Positions 38,816 through 50,844 of a stretch of 64,000 bases of DNA are shown here, piece by piece. The position numbers and the translations under genes are program-made. Within the stretch, counting starts at the first letter, position 1. Each line of letters begins with the position of its first letter. The DNA comes from Phycomyces blakesleeanus NRRL 1555(-) (lineage: Eukaryota > Mucoromycota > Mucoromycetes > Mucorales > Phycomycetaceae), in assembly GCF_001638985.1 (NCBI RefSeq), contig NW_017265161.1, forward strand, positions 316,576 to 380,575, given 5' to 3'. A model generated the notes under the pieces. It was not told the origin of the DNA, did not search any database, and saw only the letters and a list, made by a program, of their open reading frames with translations.

Positions 38816-41406
38816 TGGCTTTAGTTTTTGCTGGTTGGAATGTCGGTGATGTGTAGATAGAAAGGTCTGGAAAGCAATGTATTAGTGTTTCTTTAGTTAA
38901 GGCTTGTTTTGGTCGCTGGTTGTAAAAAAATAAATAGAGAAGAGACGATGTTTGAGTGCACAAGAGAAGTTTTGTTTTTTTTTGCTGTATTTAAAAGCTA
39001 GAAAGAGAGAAAGAGAGAAAGAGAGACGTCTTTGGAGTACAAGAATGGAGTTAAAGTGGGAAAACTGGCTTGTAGGGAAATGAAATGAAATGAAATATAA
39101 AATACAAAAAAAATATATATATATAAAAAAAATAGTCGGTTCGGACAAAGCGTGTCAAGCTACAGAGATAGAGTAATAGTAGAGACATGGCGGACATTCA
39201 AATATTATGGTTGAGATGGTCTGCCAATCTTTCATCTTCATCATCGTCAAAGGAAGGGGAAGGAAAAGGATCTTATGATTTTTGGTGAATATGAATATTA
39301 TTGCCTTGAACTTGAGACTAAATTTTGCCTGACTAATATGTCAGTATTAATGCCAATTAGGCTCATAATTATTAGTATTTTATTTATATATATTATCTTT
39401 AAGAAATAAAATATAAAAGTGATAAAACCAAAGCCAAGGAGAGAGAAGGGGAGTATATATATTATTATTACATTTATTACATACTCACATATATAAAATA
39501 AAAATCTAAAAATATAAATATGTAATAAAATATTCTGAACATTTACCAGCCAATTAACTGATTAACCAGCAGCAAAACGAGGAGAAAATAATCGCAATTA
39601 TACCTACTCAACCTACTACTTTACAGCCAGTAAATTGATAACAAAGTCCTATATTCATCGTGCTTAAAAATAAACTCTAAACAACCCAATTAGTTCCGCA
39701 ATAATGAAACTTTCTTAAAAGTTCATCAAGACAATGGAAATTGAAATGAAGAAGTATAATTATAGAGTTGGTTCATTCACTGGTCATTTAACTCAAAAAT
39801 AAAATAAAATAAAATAGGGCAAACAAATAGGTACATACATATGTGTGTTTCATTTTTGCTTTTGTTTTGAGAATGGTGCCGGGTCATTCCGAGCACTCTC
39901 TAAAATTAATTCATTTGTTACCAGTAAATACCCTATTCGTAAGACTTTCCATCAATACCAAAGCATAACAGTATGTATATCATATAAGAGCTACCCTTAC
40001 CCTTATCCTTACCCTTATCCTTATTATACAGCTATAGGTACGTTAAAGAACAGGGCAAAACAAAGCAATACAAGACAAAGACAGCATGTTTAACGTGGAA
40101 AGGTGCTGTGGTTTGGAACCCGTTAAACAGGTGCCTTCTATTCGGAATAAAAAAAAATTAAAGCCTCAAAGATAAATTATATTCGTATATCACAAAAAAA
40201 TAATAATTGTGTCCATATATGGTGACTTATCGTACAAGTAATACATCAATCTTTTTTTTTTTTGGAATTAAAATACACACATAAAAGAGTCTCTTTTATG
40301 GAATCAATAGCGTCCATTGCTTTCAAGGTCTTTCAGCACGCCAGCAGTAACCACATTAGTTTGAGGAGCACTAGTGGCTACTGATGATCCTATTTTTGAT
40401 ATTTGCTTGTAGCATAGGTTTCTGTGGAATATGAAAGAAAGTGCTCTTGTTGATCAATTCAGTAGCTTTATAAACATATTCCATGAATCTGACATCAACG
40501 TCTAGCAAAGTTCCTTTTTCGCCTTCTTTCCTTTCTATCCACTACAAAATTGTAGTTGTTACTAATCGACAAATCACTAAATATGAGAGGCTTTAACAGG
40601 CTGCCTTGACTTCTTCATCTACTGCTTGTTATTGATCAAAAGTTTGTAGAGGAAGAGTCCTTTGCTCATCCCCTTATATTTAGGGTGTTACTTTATTTTA
40701 TTTCGTTTCAATTATTCTTCAGTTCTCATTTGGTCATCTACATGCCACATTACGCAAGACCTAGAAAAAAAAACCGCAATAATTTATTTTTTCGCATTTT
40801 GAGGTAGAGATTTCAGATCGTTTTGTTTGACCAAGTATTAGGAAGGAAACAGCCAAGTCAAGCAACAGATTCCAGGGCAATTAAATACTACAGTCTTCTC
40901 CCCAAAGCTTTGGTACAGTGTTTGTCTGATTTACAATTCAGATGGCGGATCATTTTTAATAGCCAATAAGAAATAAGAAAGCAAAAAATATAGCAAGAGA
41001 GAGAGAGAAATAAAGAGAAAGAAGTCACAGTGACAAGCCTTGTATGACTGTTGAATATTACTTCACCAAAAAAAAAGGAAAAAGCATAAAAAGCGACAGA
41101 ATCTCAATCAATAATTTTTTTTTTAAGGCTCTTTCGAAGCTTTTCGAAAAATCACAACATGTTTCGGGAAGTCAAAAAGTAGCCAAGATATCATATAAAT
41201 ATATCTTATATTCCAAAAAAAAATAAAAATGAAAATGAAAATGAAAAAAAAAAGTAAATCCTTCCATTTTACTACATGCGTCAACAATCTTTACATTAGA
41301 GGAAGAAGACAAAGCCATTTGAATTTCAAAAACACACTCTCATATATATATATATATATATATACTTGATATAAAAGTGGGAGAATGTTTTTATTCTTTC
41401 TTGTAT
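38816..41406. other. Intergenic region between PHD gene and VPS36
   Basis: 2.6 kb without a supported gene. The first ~400 bp should be the PHD gene promoter (GA-rich tract at 39001-39030). A degenerate TTACCC/TTATCC run at 39996-40022 and AATGA/AAAATG repeats at 41227-41250 are visible. An 82-codon frame at 39845-40093 has repeated Tyr-Pro and looks like chance translation of that run. Confidence 0.5.
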
Positions 41407-43642
41407 TTAGTTTACAGAACAAAACAGATTTTCATAAAAGGTTAACCCAACAGGTCCTTCGTCGCGACATAACAATCCTTTTTGTTCAGTCATCTTTGTG
41501 AAAACACAAAACACAGAGTGTCAGAGGAACAGATTAACAAATCGCGTAGACAAAATAATAATAAAACTTACCAGAAGCTGTTCGCTAGCTACTGCCAAAG
41601 CCCAATGTTCTATTTCAGCCAACTGTAAGGCTGTAAGATGACCATGGTTTTTGACGTGTGACAATATCCGAGAAGCTGCCTGATCATCATCCATAGCCAC
41701 CGATTGAACAACAAGCAGTCCGCTTGGGAATTTCTTTAAGCGAAAAGGCAATTGGAGTGATTCAAATTGAGTGCTTGCTTTATACAAATCCTCAGGAGAT
41801 ACCAGAGCTATATAGATATATAAATTTTGTTTAGTTTTAAAAATAATAGTGCAATGTAGAGTTATTTAAAATGTCATTAGACTTGTGTATACATAATAGT
41901 AATAAATGTATTAAACATATAAGATGACTTGCCTACACCTCGTGCACGGTTGAAAATACAATACACATCCGCAAGAGACTTGATACTGTCACTCGAATCA
42001 AGGAATTTTGTAAGAAAATCTGCTAGTTCTCGTGCAAGTTCCTGGTGATATATCGATCCAGCCGAATCACTACATACAATATATATATATATTGTAATTA
42101 GTTAAGTAGCTTGCAAACCACTAAAATTTCTTCTAGATAAATAACTCACCGAGTTACTGGGCTTGCTATTCCAAGATTTAAAAGATATCCTTTGAGTGTT
42201 GCCATATCCTTGTCATTGTCAGTCGTTATATCTCTGCTCATTTTCAAAGAAATAGATTCTGCCAATTTAACCTATTTAATTCATACATATGTAATATCCA
42301 TCAATAATTAATAACCTATTTTTTTTTTGTTTATTGTAATACAACTCTTTAGTTACCATTTCAGTAGCCTTGGTCATCAATCTATTGAGATCCTGAAAAG
42401 CATCTGACATGGTATCATTGGCCTTTTGAGTAGATTGTTCAACTCTTTCTCGAATAGCACCTAAATAAATAATATATATATATACACACACACACACACA
42501 TACAAAGAAATGTTAGAATTGATTATTTGGTTATTTATACAAGCGTGTGATTTTAATACACTCACTGATACCAACTCCCTTTGACTTGATCACAGGCACA
42601 CTCTCTTCTATCACTGGAGCTTCCCATGCCTTGACCTGAATTGCATTTTTGAGATTCTGCAAGAATCTTGGTTGACCTCCGTGTCTAAAAGCAATACGAA
42701 CATGCGGATCGTCTTCAATGACCAAAGATTCGATAGCATTCTCGGTAAACAAGGGTTCTGTAATCAAATCTGCACCACACATTTCACACTGATTTAGGCT
42801 TGGATGGTTGATAAATGTACACACACGACAATGAGAACCATTTCCGTCGTCATTTGCTGGTAATTGGTTTTGTTGCTGCTGCTGCTGCTGTTGTTGTTGT
42901 CGGTGTTGTTGCTGAACTGATTGCGTTTGTTTTTGTGGTTGAGAAGGTGAGCTGTTATTATCATTGGTGGTTACATGCCGAACACCACACAATTGACACT
43001 TGTCTACAGTTGCTTGATTGGTAAAAAAACAAATCGGACAAGCCCACACTCCGGCTACAGATGTAGAGATTACTGGAGCAGGAGGTCGTGAATGGTCAGA
43101 GAGTGCTTTTACATCCAAATGTAGAATCAATTTAGGTGATGACATTAAGAATCCTCCCTGGATGTATATACATATATACATATATACATATACATATGTA
43201 CATTTGTAAATCAATAAAAGTAATTAAACTATCCTTTCCAACACACACATGTATACATATAGATATACAACTTTAATATGATTGATAACTTGCATAACTC
43301 TCGATTTCTCTGATTGAATTGAGTGGAATCTCACAAGAATTCTGTCCTGAATCCTTGCTGTCGACATAGATTATGCGATGAGATGTCAGGTAACATACAC
43401 CATCTTGGGCAGATTCGACTTTATTTTTGCTAATGCGTATACGTATGCATTTAGAACCACTTCTTATTTCTTTCGAAATAACATAAAAATAAAAATAAAA
43501 TAAGAGAAAAGAAAAGAAAAGAATGCAATATAAAGATTTACCCTTCGTACAGACCAACACTTGCTTGTTGAACTATTAATGATTCCCCTGCTTTTAGGTC
43601 AGGGCGACGAGAGGTCGAAAGCTGTGTTGGTTGAAAGTACAT
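41407..43642 (-). CDS. VPS36: ESCRT-II subunit Vps36
   Basis: Endosomal sorting subunit that binds phosphoinositides and ubiquitin and assembles with Vps22/Snf8 and Vps25. Eight exons (transcript order): 43642-43542, 43462-43290, 43153-42566, 42460-42357, 42271-42150, 42069-41933, 41807-41572, 41493-41407; total 515 aa. The N-terminal GLUE domain is split around two NZF zinc fingers, ACPICFFTNQATVDKCQLCG and CRVCTFINHPSLNQCEMCG. A poly-Gln run separates the fingers. The C-terminal winged-helix (EAP30) part includes KSKGVGIS, DMATLKGYLLNLGI and LVSPEDLYKA, and ends LCRDEGPVGLTFYENLF. The intron at 41932-41808 uses a GC donor (GCAAGT) rather than GT. The exon 2/3 junction has alternative AGs; the one chosen restores ...YARFLMSSPK. 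It is divergent from DOM34. Confidence 0.93.
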
Positions 43643-44397
43643 TGAACGAAAGCAAAATGTATAAAAAGTAGCGGTTATTTAAAACACGTGCATAACTTAT
43701 TCAACACTGGTAATTGAATTTTAAAAAAAATATATATATACTTTTTCATTCTTCATTTTTCAATATATAATATGTATAATATATCAGAGACAAAGATATA
43801 GGTATAGACTTGTAGAACTTTCATATCAAATTTTTAAACCACCCAATCAAGGTAATACAGATTTACAAGGCTTATTGAAGCATTTTGGACTACAGGAAGA
43901 AGAAGAAAAAATACGTGTGCTTGAAATATTAAACTTTTTGAACAAAACTGAAACAAACCCGCAAAAATAATTAAATAAAGCAGTAAGGAAAATTACAACA
44001 GTCCCATACCTTTACGGTTATTATTATTATTATTTAATATATATACATATATATGCAGTACAGTAGATATCTCAGTAAAATTTAACTTCTTTTAAATATC
44101 TTTTGATGAAACGACCTATTGATGTTAACCAGTATATATCGACTTCAAATACATTATTACTATAAAAAAGGAAACTTGAGTGACTGTGAGAGTACCTAAA
44201 GAAAAAATGATGATATGATATGATCTGAAAATTACGGTTGAGTTGTGAGACTCTGTCGGCAATGCCTATAATCACCAACATTTTTTTTTTTAAAAAAAAA
44301 GTGCGCTAATATATAAATGTGACAGCGCTGTATAAAATGAAACGAGACGAAAAAAAAATATATATGCTATTTTAGCTTTCTTTCTTACATTATCACC
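43643..44397. other. VPS36-DOM34 divergent spacer with two unassigned small ORFs
   Basis: Both promoters should lie here. On the plus strand an open frame (43725-43970) with no ATG reads RYRLVELSYQIFKPPNQG, then LLKHFGLQEEEEKIRVLEIL, and ends NKTETNPQK. It looks like a genuine helical protein segment. On the minus strand 44281-44072 begins MLVIIGIADRVSQLNR. Neither could be joined to other exons convincingly. They may be a small gene or a decayed fragment. A T11A9 block is at 44281-44300. Confidence 0.35.
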
Positions 44398-46352
44398 ATG
44401 AAGGTTAGAAAAATACACGATTGTTGATCCCATTGAAGCAAGACATTTGAACCTGTTGCTTCTTTATATATATATACATATTTTTAGCTAATTGGAAAAG
44501 TTCTCGAGAAAGATGCTTCTGGTCAAGTAACCCTGTATCCCGAAGAGCTTGAAGACATGTGGCATGTTTACAACCTAATTTCAAAAGGAGACATGATCAA
44601 GGCCACCACAATTCGGTAAAAAATAAGAAAAATAAATAAATCTGATTTACTTGGATAAAACTAACACTTATTTTTATTTTATTTTATTTGCTGTTACAGC
44701 CGGCTCCAGGCAGAAACAAGTACTGGATCTACATCAAGCCAGCGTATCAGACTCGTCCTTACTATCACTGTTGAAACAGTCGATTTCGATCCACAAGCTG
44801 GTCTATTGAGAATTAATGGTCGGGTGGCTAGCGAAAGTCCCCATGTCAAAGTACGCATGCTTTATATATTTGTATTTAAATGGTTTGATAACTGCGGAAC
44901 ATTAACATGAAATTGATATTCTTATTATAGATGGGCAGCTATCACACTATTGACCTAGAGCTCAATCGCAACTTTACATTGTTTAAGCCAGAATGGGACA
45001 CTATTTCTCTGGAGCGAGTAGAAGATGCCTGTGATGTAACAAAACAGGCTGATGTAGCTGCAGTTGTGTGTCAAGAAGGTATATTCGAATGTTATTCACA
45101 TTATATATATAACATTTAACAAGTTAACTTTTATGTCCTTTACTTTATCCTTATCATATATATATATAGGTCTGGCGAATGTATGCTTCCTGACACAACA
45201 CATGACTATTGTTAGACAGCGGATAGAAGCACCAATTCCAAGAAAGAGAAAGGGATCTGTGGCAAATTATGAAAAGGTAAATTTGGTGTGCAATAAGACA
45301 AGAAGTTTCTTATATAAATATATGCGTGTCTTATTTGAGGGATAACATTTGAACAAAAAAAAGTAGGGATTGCAAAAGTTTTATGATCAGATTTATCAAG
45401 CTATTCTGAGACATGTTCATTTTGATATTGTCAAAGCAATTATCATCGCCAGCCCTGGATTTGTAAAAGTAAATCAAACAAAAAAAAAGACTAGGGAACG
45501 CTGTGTAAAAAGGAATGATGCTAACTTTGGTCAATTCATTCTAGGACCAATTCTACACGTACATGATGGATCAGGCCGTGGTATGTAGATATAGATATAG
45601 ATATAAATTAAATGATATATAGACTGTTTGCAGATATTAATAAATGCTCGTAGAAAACAGATAACAAGACCATCATGGAAAACAAATCCAAATTCATCTT
45701 GATCCATTGTTCTTCCGGGCACAAACATGCGCTGAATGAGGTCATGCAGGATCCATCTATACAAGCACGACTCGCCGATACAAAGGCTGCTCGTGAAGTC
45801 CAGGCATTGGATAAGTTTTATCAAATGCTTAACAACGACCCCGACCGTGCGTTTTATGGATTTTCGCATGTACTCAAAGCCAATGAAAGAGGCGCAATTG
45901 GTACTTTGCTTGTAACAGATGAACTATTCAGGTATTTTACATCATAGTCATGGCCATAATCACCACCTTTGTGTGTGTGTGTATGTGGCCGGTTATTCTT
46001 TTCTTTTCTTTTTTTTTAAAAAAAAAGACTTGGAGTATTAAATAATGTGGTATGGTGATATTTAGATCTGCGGATGTTGAGACGCGTCGTAAATACATTG
46101 ATTTGGTGGAGCAAGTGCGTGCAATGGGTGGCTCTGTTTATGTATTCTCTAGTTTGCATGTTTCTGGTGAACGTAAGTCATAGAATAGGGTTGGCAGTTT
46201 TTGGATATACTTGAAAGGAAAGAGATGGTTAATTGGCTATTTATTTTGCAGAATTGAATCAACTCTCAGGTGTAGCTGCAATCTTGAATTTCCCATTACC
46301 AGATATTGAAGACGAAGAAGAAGAAGAAGAACGATTAGCTTCAGAAACATAA
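44398..46352 (+). CDS. DOM34: Ribosome-rescue factor Dom34/pelota
   Basis: eRF1-like protein that, with Hbs1, enters stalled ribosomes in no-go and non-stop decay. Ten exons: 44398-44403, 44488-44615, 44700-44850, 44931-45078, 45170-45276, 45367-45468, 45545-45580, 45654-45931, 46066-46172, 46252-46352; 387 aa, the family length. Exon 1 is only ATGAAG. The joined start is [18 protein letters not shown], the typical Sm-like N-domain. The central domain has [25 protein letters not shown] and [16 protein letters not shown]; the C-domain has SSGHKH, DRAFYGF and [18 protein letters not shown]. As in all pelota proteins there is no GGQ motif. The C-terminus is a Glu-rich tail ([10 protein letters not shown]). 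The acceptor at 45653 (TAG) rather than the nearer CAG at 45660 keeps the conserved KTDNK. Confidence 0.95.
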
Positions 46353-49314
46353 TCGCTGATCTAATTATCTTTCTCTCCCTCTCCATACTCCTTTTTCCTT
46401 CTAAACTTAATAGTTAATATTAGATGTTATTAAATACGTGGACTGATTATTTTAGTTCTTTATTTACTTTGCTACATATTGTATACCATTTAAAAACAGC
46501 AATAATTTAAAGCACTGAAGACACTTCCTTGATAGAAACAGAAGAATTTTTATCAAGAGAATCGCTTGTAGATAAATATACACAATAATTTACCTTTTTT
46601 TTTAATCATTCTTATTTTTGCTATTATCAATAGAGATAAATATTACTTGGTATTTTGACAAACGTTCATAACAGACCAACTTTAACAATAACATCAGTAA
46701 TCTCACGGAGACGATGTTTCTGTCTAGCCGGACTATACTCGGGGCCCCATGTATTTTTTTCTAATTCTTCAGGGCAAAATGATGTGCTTTGAAATTCATA
46801 CAATATATTCGATTAATAACCCTACATCTAGACCTGGCTATGAAAAAATACAATATATCAATAATGAGCTAAGAAAAAAGATTATAAGGAGCTGTTCTCA
46901 TTAAATTGTGACACAATCTTGTTGGATATTTTACTATTCATTGGCCTTCTTACGCAAATCATGTCTTTCTCTTTCTTTCACATATATACGAGGTAAAGCC
47001 GCTGTCCCCATTGGGGCAGTTTAAGCAGCAATAACCATACTATTCTAAGAAAGAAAAGGCTGTTTTTATCAAATATTTAAATACTTGATACAAAGACAAA
47101 AACAAACATAACTCATACAAAAATTGAAGCTTTTGGTTCAAATAAAATAGCAATAATTGGACTTGTATTGCATTGTTTAGTTTCTTTTTTTCTTTATGTC
47201 ATATAATTTATACTCACCTTTTAGCATTTATGATAATACTTCTTTCTAAAGTATTTTATATGCTTTTGTGCTGCTATCAATTTTAAGTATTTACTACCAA
47301 TTCGCACTATCCGTTTGTCTAATCATAAAAGCTTTTCGAATTCCTATAACTGTCTTGGTAGCCAAAAGTTCTCTTTTATAAATTCAATTGCTATATGGTG
47401 TGTCATTTTATCCCTAGGTTTAGCTACTTCTATACCATTTATTTCAATGGGGTGCACAATTACCATCGTATATAGTATGTGCATAATAATATATATATAT
47501 ATGATAATAACAAGAATGTTTTTGATATAATTAAATTAGAAAATCTTTAAATTCCCATGTTGTTAAGACAATGTCATTGGATTCTTCTCAAATGAAAAAA
47601 AAAATATATATTCTGGTCAGTAAACTACTTTCTTTACACCTTCCAAAAAGTCAATAAATAATCTATTTTAAATATCAAAACAATTTAAAGAAGATTCTTG
47701 CCACTTTACTTGTCCTTATTGTTCATTTCAATTGGGAACACAATTAAATTGTAAGTTACCTGTGCGAGAGCAATTCATAAACTTGTTTTTAAAAAGATAG
47801 AAAGAAAGTTGCTAGAGTTTGAAAGCACAAAAGAAAATCTTGATACGAATATTTTGTATCCTTAGGGACCATATACAAAGATGTACCAAAAGAGATTTCT
47901 GAAACTGAACACTCTCCAAAAGATATGAAAGTCTATACGCCATCTTTACATTTCTCTCACTATTCATGTAAGCAACTGATACTTGGATGCTTCAGTAATA
48001 ATGAGGTCTAGGTCATTTATTTTGTCTGAAAAAACTACAAGAGTTTATTTAAAATAAAATATGACTACCTTTGCTTTTTTTTTATAACTGTTTTCACTCT
48101 CTTAGACAGGCCAAGAAAATGCTTCTCGCACACAATCCTTCAAAAAGATTCTATATGTTTTCGGTTGGGTTAAGATCGGGACTCTTGGCAGGCTACTCTA
48201 GAAAATCTATGCCAAGGTCTTCTTGACACTTTATTGGCGCAGCTGCCTTATGTGGCATGGGATTGACTTCTTGGAAATAGAAGTGTATAGGGTCCTTGTA
48301 TGGCAGCGTGTGACATAATGGCATAAATTTGTCTTACGGACTTTTATATACATTATTGGATTTATATGTCCATCCAGGATAAAGAGGGAACTAATACCTC
48401 TTGCCCAGAGACAACTCTAAACCATGACTTATTCTCCATCTCCCTAGATCCTTGGCTTAAATACAGCCAGTATCATACCTATCATCCGGGCTTCTCCACA
48501 AATGTGTTGGCCTATCGGTCTTAAAAAGACCAAACGAGGTTCGGCACTCTAGATCACAAGTCTTCCATTCTTCATCCCGTTTCTTTCGTGCATCAATATA
48601 AGTCTCTGCTAAGAGAGCTTCGGGAAATACAATACATCTGCTTGGATCTAAAAATGCGTAAAATTCTTCGAAAAGTACTTTTGGAGATTGGTGTATTGGA
48701 CATCTCAGCAATTTCTCTCGTAAATGCCCATCAGATTCTTGTGTCTAATTCATTTCATGACCTTGTGAAAGTGTTTGCTTGTCTTTGGATGTGAGTAGCT
48801 TTGGTCTCCATGAGCGAGCTCTGCCTTCTGCAGAACCGGTTTTTCTATATCTTTCCATAATATAGCGAATGGTTATCTCATCTGCATTATATTGTCAAGC
48901 AATCTGAGAAATGGACATTCTAGCCTTATGCATTCCGACCATAATCCATCTTTTCTAGGATCTTCTCTCTCTCTCTCTTTATTGTCTGATTTTAAGGTGA
49001 AAATGTTTATAAGATTAAAAAGATTAAGAAGAAAAAAACGAAATGAGGTGATGCGTAAAGAAGAATGGTCGGATGTCAAATCCAAAAATCTCTTTTGGAA
49101 AGCCTCTATATATGTAAAGCCCTGGCTGTCAAATATCCCCGAAAAAAAAACGAGTGTTGTTCAGGGGTGGAGGGGGTCAATTACAACATTTTGTACACCA
49201 TACGCTTGTTCACATCACACTTGCATTATTATAAAGGGAAAGAGAGAAAAGGGAAAAAAGAGGTCTATATTCTTCAAGGCGGATTGAGGGAAACAAATTA
49301 TATGAATTAATGAA
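46353..49314. other. 3-kb intergenic region with transposon relics
   Basis: Besides the Tc1 relic (48090-48942), a segment at 46921-46985 matches the 3' side of the other Tc1-like relic (29586-29650). A segment at ~47825-47867 (ACAAAAGAAAAT...ATATTTTGTATCC) matches 29720-29757. Other frames here look random. Confidence 0.5.
48090..48942 (-). pseudogene. Tc1-like transposase, inactivated
   Basis: On the minus strand from 48942: MVGMHKARMSISQIA, stop, QYNADEITIRYIMERYRKTG, RARSWRPKLLT (the N-terminal helix-turn-helix of Tc1). It continues REKLLRCPIHQ and RDEEWKTCDLECRTSFGLF, then RPTHLWR. Then come QEVNPMPHKAAAP (normally Gln-Asp-Asn-Asp-Pro) and PAKSPDLNPTENI. The catalytic Glu motif survives, but the second catalytic Asp motif reads QEVNP. 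The first Asp motif (normally SDE before TSFGLF) is also changed. The Trp before PAKSPDLNP is a stop, and several frameshifts occur. Dead copy of a fungal Tc1/Tcb-type element; I found no convincing terminal repeats. Confidence 0.85.
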
Positions 49315-50844
49315 CTAATTATTGGAGGAATTGTTGTGGTTATTTGTGTTTGTGTTTGTGTTTGTGCTGGCATTATTAATATTGTTATTGCTATTGCTAT
49401 TAATATGACTGCCAGTACCAGTACGGGTACCAGTACCAGTACTACTGCTATTATTATTACTGTTGTTATTGTTGATGTTGGTATTATTTCTATTGTTGTT
49501 ACTGTCATTGGCTGCATTCAATACCTCTTCTCCAAATAATGCAGCAGCGGCCTGAGCTACTACAGCTTGGGCCGCTGCTTGGGCTGCCGCATAGTTCATA
49601 GCCAAAATTGCATCAATTGCTGACAAAATGTCGGCCTCCCACCATCCCATCTCATAGTCCACCAAGCCAAAGCGCTCCAGAGCATCGGCCCATCCAACTA
49701 CCATTTCTCGCAAGCCATACAAGTGCTGATCCGTCAAACGCTCGGTTTCACAACTTGGTTCATGGCGTTGTGCAAGTGCATACAACCAACAATTGTTGAG
49801 GCCGGCCCAGAATTGTTCACGATCGATTGCATTATAAGGATGGTCGTCCGATGTGAGACCTAAATGTAATCGCACATAGATAGATAGATTTATGCGTACG
49901 TGCACGTATACGTGTAGAGAAATAAAGATAGAGAGATAGGTAGATAGGAAGGAGTTGTGGATTGTTTTATTGGTTCGGACAAAGTCATCAGGGTTCCAGT
50001 AAAATAAAAAATAAAAATAAAAATAAAAGCAACACACACACACACACACACTTTGGTACTTACCAAGTTGCTCACAATGATCGACTACTGCTCCCGTAGC
50101 TTTACTCAATGTGTGAAATCCACTAACCATATTACGCTGCTCGACATGGTCCAAAGTTTTTTTCAATTGTTTTTGAATTTCTTCAAAATTCGTTGTGGTT
50201 GTGGTTGTGGTTGTGGTTGTGGTTGTAGTTGTAGTTGTGGCTGTATTGGGAATTACTGCAGTCGCAGCTGTTGCGGTTGTTGCAGCTGTTATTGTGGGTG
50301 TTGGCGCGACTGTAGTTGTAGCTGTCATTTCATTTGCATTTGCATTTGCATTTGTATTTGTATTTGTATTGGTGATTGGGATTGGGGTTGGAGTAGAATC
50401 CATGGGTGTAATCACGTTTGAAGATATTGTAGTTGGTGCTGCTGCTGCTGCTGCTGCTGCCGGTAATGTTGTTGCTGAAGAAGGGAATGAAGCTGAAATT
50501 GGAAGTAGAGTCATTGGGGCCCCTAAGCTAGAATCGGCTGTAGTTGTACTTGTACTGATGGTGTTGGTGATTGGAGTAGATACAGTTGCTGAAGTCATGA
50601 CGGTATCAATTATCAATGAATCTGTTGGATTGTATTCCTGTTTGATCGCAACTTCTGGAATGTCTTGCATGTTTTGTTCTACTTCTTCTTGTTTTAATGT
50701 TTCTATCGGCTGTGTATCCATGGCAAGGAGCGGAGAAAGGCCTGTAGTCGACATGGTTTCATCCATCGGCGCTGTTAATGGACTGGAGGTGATTGAAGGA
50801 AACGAAGGTGATCGGGCAATTTCAGGTTCTTTTGAATCTTGCAT
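49315..50844 (-). CDS. Hypothetical protein: low-complexity N-half, conserved C-half
   Basis: Exons 50844-50064 and 49859-49315 join (G|GT, ...EQLGLTSDD) to 441 aa. Residues ~1-215 are Ser/Thr/Ala/Pro-rich with runs of Ala, Thr and alternating Asn-Thr/Asn-Ala. Residues ~216-375 are well-ordered: NFEEIQKQLKKTLDHVEQ, GFHTLSKATGAVVDHCEQLGLTSDD, REQFWAGLNNCWLYAL, DQHLYGLREMVVGWADALE and GLVDYEMGWWEADIL. The tail is poly-Asn with Ser and Thr. The ordered part resembles, from memory, an uncharacterised fungal family with the same 'LTSDD...W..FN..WL...GLVDY..G.WE' pattern. The function is unknown; composition suggests a nuclear or regulatory protein. Divergent from RDS3. Confidence 0.72.
   Translation of the reverse strand: MQDSKEPEIARSPSFPSITSSPLTAPMDETMSTTGLSPLLAMDTQPIETLKQEEVEQNMQDIPEVAIKQEYNPTDSLIIDTVMTSATVSTPITNTISTSTTTADSSLGAPMTLLPISASFPSSATTLPAAAAAAAAPTTISSNVITPMDSTPTPIPITNTNTNTNANANANEMTATTTVAPTPTITAATTATAATAVIPNTATTTTTTTTTTTTTTTTNFEEIQKQLKKTLDHVEQRNMVSGFHTLSKATGAVVDHCEQLGKYQSVCVCVCCFYFYFYFLFYWNPDDFVRTNKTIHNSFLSTYLSIFISLHVYVHVRINLSIYVRLHLGLTSDDHPYNAIDREQFWAGLNNCWLYALAQRHEPSCETERLTDQHLYGLREMVVGWADALERFGLVDYEMGWWEADILSAIDAILAMNYAAAQAAAQAVVAQAAAALFGEEVLNAANDSNNNRNNTNINNNNSNNNSSSTGTGTRTGTGSHINSNSNNNINNASTNTNTNTNNHNNSSNN

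Noticed and set aside
39845..40093. ORF with Tyr-Pro repeats
   Set aside because: Chance reading of a TTACCC/TTATCC tandem run; no homologous motif.
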